A DNA stretch of 64,000 bases, from assembly GCF_030272615.1 (NCBI RefSeq), contig NC_081412.1, positions 19,755,932 through 19,819,931 of the forward strand, given 5' to 3'. A program made the translations under genes and the position numbers. Numbering within the stretch: the stretch's first letter is position 1; every line of letters starts with the position of its first letter. Below, in pieces: positions 60,087-64,000 of this stretch. This stretch comes from Cryptomeria japonica (taxonomy: Eukaryota; Streptophyta; Pinopsida; Cupressales; Cupressaceae). Under the pieces are notes generated by a model. It had not been told where the DNA came from and did not search any database. It was given only the letters and a program-made list of their open reading frames with translations.

Positions 60087-60913
60087 CACTTAATAGTTGC
60101 TAGAATCGAGCTAAAGTGAAGGTGATACAACTGACACTTGTTTGGCCTAAAACACAACCAACGACAGACCAACTATAGAAATTCTGTCGCATAGAATTGT
60201 AGGGTGAGGTTTCGAAAGTAAGATTCAAGATTAGACATTCACATGAGGCAACATGTTTTAGATTTCAATGCTCATTAATTCAAGTATAACAACAAAAAAG
60301 TAAAAAAATGAAAAAAATAATCATTGTTTTTCATTACAACAGAAGACCCCAAGCTATAAAATGAAAAATATCTAACAATTGTTCACAATAGGATATCCTT
60401 CCATCCTCCTCACATTTCTAAGTGCAAAATGAAAATTGATTGTCATTATTCACTTAATAGTTGCTAGAATCGAGCTAAAGTGAAGGTGATACAACTGACA
60501 CTTGTTTGGCCTAAAACACAACCAACAACAGACCAACAATAGAAATTCTGTCCCATAGAATTGTAGGGTGAGGTTTAAGTGAAGGTGATACAACTGACAC
60601 TTGTTTGGCCTAAAACACAACCAACGACAGACCAACTATAGAAATTCTGTCCCATAGAATTATAGGGTGAGGTTTCGAAAGTAAGATTCAAGATTAGACA
60701 TTCACATGAGGCAACATGTTTTAGATTTCAATGCTCATTAATTCAAGTATAACAACAAAAAAGTAAAAAAATGAAAAAAATAATCATTGTTTTTCATTAC
60801 AACAGAAGACCCCAAGCTATAAAATGAAAAATATCTAACAATTGTTCACAATAGGATATCCTTCCATCCTCCTCACATTTCTAAGTGCAAAATGAAAATT
60901 GATTGTCATTATT
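60087..60913 (+). repeat. Recent tandem duplication, one full, one short and one full copy
   Basis: The segment CACTTAATAGTTGCTAGAATCG...TGTCATTATT (60087-60450, 364 bp) restarts at 60451 but is cut after about 120 bp. It restarts again at about 60577 from GTGAAGGTGATAC and runs to 60913. Offsets are exactly 364 and 99 bp. Only a few base differences are visible (GTCGCATAG against GTCCCATAG; GAATTGTAGGG against GAATTATAGGG). The very high identity implies a recent event. Confidence 0.93.
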
Positions 60914-62117
60914 ACGAGTTAAAAATGTGAGTGGGTTAGTTATAGGAAGGGTATAAGGTTTGAGAAAAGGCATGTGGAACCTTGTGGGCTACCACACCCT
61001 TTTGTACCTTTTTATTTTTATTTTTATTTTTACTGTCTTTTCTTAACTAAAGGCATTTGGTGACATTTTTGAATGTCCCGGGATGGTTGAGGGACATCAT
61101 AGATGTTACCAAGATGTGAGGACTCCAAAGTGACTATTTCAAGGTCAAATCCCCAAAAGTCGTGACGATAAGGGGATGGCCAAGGGATGCTCTTTGCCCT
61201 CCCTATATCATGAAAACAACTTTAGGAATAGGGGTGTAGGGTTTTGGTAGACAGATCATGTCACATTGTGGAATAAGTTGAGAATTGAGATGCATGGATA
61301 ACTAAATGGAAATCACAAAGAAAGAGTGGATGCAATAATTTTTCCAACACAAAGCAATTCTTGTTTAAAGGGCAATCTAAAAGCAAGAAGTTGTATGGAA
61401 CAAGGAAGCCATCCAAAGTGGTGGAACCATTTCAAGTGGACAAGCTATAGAACTATTTTCCCTACAATTTGTTGCTCCACAAATCACTAACTTTGAAGTA
61501 GGTAAAGCCAAGATTCTAACAACATATTAGTTTGGTGAGGAATGAGAAAAGAAACATCCAAGTGATTATATGCAAACATGAAACAATGCTAGCTATTAGA
61601 ACCACCACCTTGTGAAGAGTCTTAAAATTCAAAGTTTCACCTCAAGAAGTGTGCTAGTTGTTAGAGCTAATGCTTCCAATTGAGGAAGACATTGCCTTGA
61701 AAAAAGTGTTGGTAAAATCCAAATGTTTTTACACCAACATACAGGATCTTTAAGCCAATTAAAGCTAATGCAAGGTTCATAGTTATTGCTAAGATAGCAT
61801 GCACTAAAAGAAAGACAGGTTACTAGATTTTACAAATAAACACTTAAACATTAGCATTTTCTACTTACCCTTTTTCTTAGTACAATATAACTACTTATTA
61901 CATTCTGCCTTATATTTCTACTCTCTTACATATGATACATTTTGTTACATTTTGAAGCAGCATATATTATAATTATGCCTCAACTCATTGCAAATGGAAG
62001 GGGCATGACTAATAGTCATATTCTCTCTGCATCCAAGTGATTAGGATGTGTTACAAAGCATCATATGATGTTAAAACTTATAAAGATGATACTAGTTTTC
62101 TCTAGTGTTTGTCAGCC
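60914..62117. other. Spacer, no gene recognised
   Basis: A (TTTTTA)n run near 61009-61033. No coding frame of note. Confidence 0.5.
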
Positions 62118-64000
62118 TGTTGTGACCATTTCACACATCGCCCCATTTAAAATGCGGACCCCCTCTTTTTGATTGTTTTTCGCTCGCCTTTTGCTTCGTT
62201 TTTTTTTAGGGTTTTGTTAGTTTGTCAGTTGTCTGGATTTAGGGTCAAGCCTTAGGGTTTCCGTTACTGTCTTTTCAGGCCAGAATCCAGTCAGTTTTGA
62301 GAGCTTTTTGAGCCTCCTTTTGTAGAATGCAATTTTGAATGAAATAAATTCGCTAGAATGGTCTATTTTCAATTGGAATTTTGTCTAAGTGTTGATGATA
62401 AAAATGGGAATTTTATCCAATTGAGTATTTTTTTGATCAAATTTTGAGTTTTTTTAATTTTTGATCCTGGGCATGGGGAATGATTTGTTTTTGCCTTGTG
62501 AAGTGATTAAACTCCCGAAAACATGATATTTTGGCCTGTAGGAGTAAAATCGCTCCTGTCCCTCAGTGAAGGACCGGAGCTCATTTTCAAAAATCTAACT
62601 ATCCCTGCAGGGCCAAGATGAATTTCGAATTGGAAGTGATAAAGAAAGGCATGATCTTTCCGTTGAATATAAATTGAAGAATTTTACGAACACGGAAATG
62701 CCCCAGGAGTCAAAATCGCTCCTGTCCCTCAGTGAAGGACCGGAGCTCAAAATCAAATATTGCCTTGTCCTTGCAGGATTTTAATGACTTGACGATTTGA
62801 AGAGGTCCAAGGAGATGTGTTTTATCAAATGAATATAATTTGAAGTGCCGTCGTGAAGAAAAATGGTCCAGAATGCCAAAATCGCTCCTATCCCTCAGCC
62901 AGGGACCAGGGCGAAGTCTATTGTAGCTCCCGTCCCTCTCCCAGGGACCAGAGCGAAATTCTTCATAGGGCATGTACTGGGCAAAGATCAAGCAAGTTTT
63001 AGGTTTGGAGGCAAGAAAGGAGGTGAATTGAACCCGTTGAAGATAAATTGAAGATTACAAAACATCAACAAGGGACCGAAATGCCCAAGTTCGCTCCTGT
63101 CCCTCAGTCAGGGACCAGAGCGATTTTTACCTTAGACAAATTTCTTGCCAAGTTACAATGAATTCCAAGGCATGGATGAGTGAAAAGGTACACAACAGGA
63201 CCGTTGAAGATAATTTTTGAAGTTAGCAAAGTGAGATGAAGCCTACAAGAACAAGATCGCTCCTGTCCCTCAGCCAGGGACCAGGGTGATATGATGATTA
63301 TGTTGCCGTTTCGCCAGGTTCAAACCTCTCCAAGTCAATGAGAAGGGTGGTGAGGACGTTTTAAGGCATCTTGATGAAGCACAAAGTTACAAGGACTGCC
63401 AAAATGAAGGATTTGCACTTAAATACCTAAGATCGCTCCTGTCCCTCAGGAAGGGACCAGAGCGAAATCCTCATGAGGCTCTAAATTTTGAAGGATTATC
63501 AAGCATCAAGTATCCAAGGGGATCAAAGGGACTTCATTTTATACGATGAAGGCGATGGCAAGTTGAAGAAAGCAAACATGAGCTCAAAATACCTAAGTTC
63601 CCTCCTGTCCCTTAGGTAGGGACCAGAGCGATATTTATCATATTGGCCAAATCCTTCCAAAATCACGTTAAGTCAAGGTTATGCGAGATGATAAAGGGTC
63701 TAAGGTGTCTTTAGAAGATGATATACAAAGGTTTCAAACGTCAAATGAATGCCAATTTGAATAAGGAAGCTATATCGCTCCTGTCCTTTGGACAAGGACC
63801 AAAGCGATTTTTATTAAAACATTCTTTTTTCCTCAAAATCAAGACAAGGTAGGGTCGCACAAGATCAAGGACACCATTTGGAAGGCGATGGACAAGAAGC
63901 AAAGATTAGAAGTTTGCAAATTTGAGCCAGGACACAAGGATCGCTCCTGTCCCTCTCCAAGGGACCAGGGCGATGATCCTCCAAACGTCTAAATGCCTTG
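62118..64000 (+). mobile_element. Probable start of a long LTR, cut by the window end
   Basis: TGTTGTGACCATTTCACACA begins an abrupt change to less AT-rich DNA with TTTTAGGGTTTTGTTAG and CCTTAGGGTTTCCG words, like LTR starts of gypsy-type elements in large plant genomes (from memory). From 62549 it carries the palindromic array described separately. No coding region is reached, and the 3' boundary is outside the window. Orientation is assigned from the TG start alone. Confidence 0.45.
62549..63974 (+). repeat. Palindrome array with 166-bp period
   Basis: An imperfect palindrome ATCGCTCCTGTCCCT-n-AGGGACCAGAGCGAT occurs starting at 62549, 62715, 62881, 62923 (variant), 63090, 63256, 63432, 63598, 63774 and 63940. 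Successive spacings are 166, 166, 42, 167, 166, 176, 166, 176 and 166. Between palindromes the units share GTTGAAGATAAATTGAAG-like words but are otherwise diverged, so the palindrome and its spacing are better conserved than the rest. The frames at 62710-62991 (minus) and 62863-63051 (plus) are by-products. Confidence 0.9.

Noticed and set aside
59783-60103. 106-codon plus-strand frame
   Set aside because: No recognisable domain; it runs into the recently duplicated block and has no exon signals.
62710-63051. Overlapping frames of 93 and 62 codons through the palindrome array
   Set aside because: Palindromes create similar frames on both strands; the 166-bp period is not a multiple of three and the frames end after about one unit.
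62549-63974. CRISPR array because of regularly spaced palindromic repeats
   Set aside because: Spacing of 166 bp, related spacers and a plant nuclear context; no cas genes.

Overview
The window looks like nuclear DNA of a large, repeat-rich seed-plant genome, most likely a gymnosperm (conifer). The signs are AT-rich spacers, a Ty3/gypsy element with a chromodomain, Ty1/copia elements with initiator-Met-tRNA primer sites, a plant L1-type LINE, and many stop codons of the C-to-T kind expected where methylated transposons decay. The copia-1 gag-pol resembles conifer copies as I remember them; this is recall, not a search. I see no intact host gene, rRNA, tRNA or CRISPR. Almost every recognisable coding stretch is transposon-derived and broken.

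Layout. 1-10.3 kb: AT-rich DNA without a recognisable gene, with small tandem duplications and a cluster of CGAACCCC palindromes at 9.7-9.9 kb. 10.35-50.8 kb: what I interpret as one old two-gene DNA transposon of a family I cannot name. A plus-strand gene (10.87-13.81 kb) and a minus-strand transposase-like gene converge, and each is preceded by CT-rich leaders that share a TTAAG...TTTTTAGGACCTCTCTCT motif. The minus gene is cut in two: its N-terminal half is at 48.78-50.03 kb and its C-terminal half, with four GT-AG exons, at 15.14-16.93 kb. The 31.85 kb between them (16931-48777) is bounded by 17-bp inverted repeats and a perfect 5-bp direct repeat TGCAC, so it looks like a second element inserted into the first.

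The insert is built from pyrimidine-rich (18.2-21.6 kb) and then purine-rich (21.7-44.4 kb) degenerate minisatellite DNA. It was itself invaded by a solo LTR (20022-21127), copia-1 (22185-29711, minus), a gypsy chromovirus (29962-37787, minus) and copia-2 (38578-43653, plus). Subtracting these leaves about 10.3 kb of original insert.

50.8-64 kb: a 5'-truncated L1-type LINE (51.04-55.17 kb, minus), a foldback hairpin (55.3-55.6 kb), an orphan RNase H fragment (57.1-57.5 kb), a one-exon remnant of unknown identity (58.1-58.3 kb), a recent tandem duplication (60.1-60.9 kb), and finally the start of a probable long LTR whose body carries a palindrome repeated about every 166 bp (62.5-64.0 kb, running off the window).
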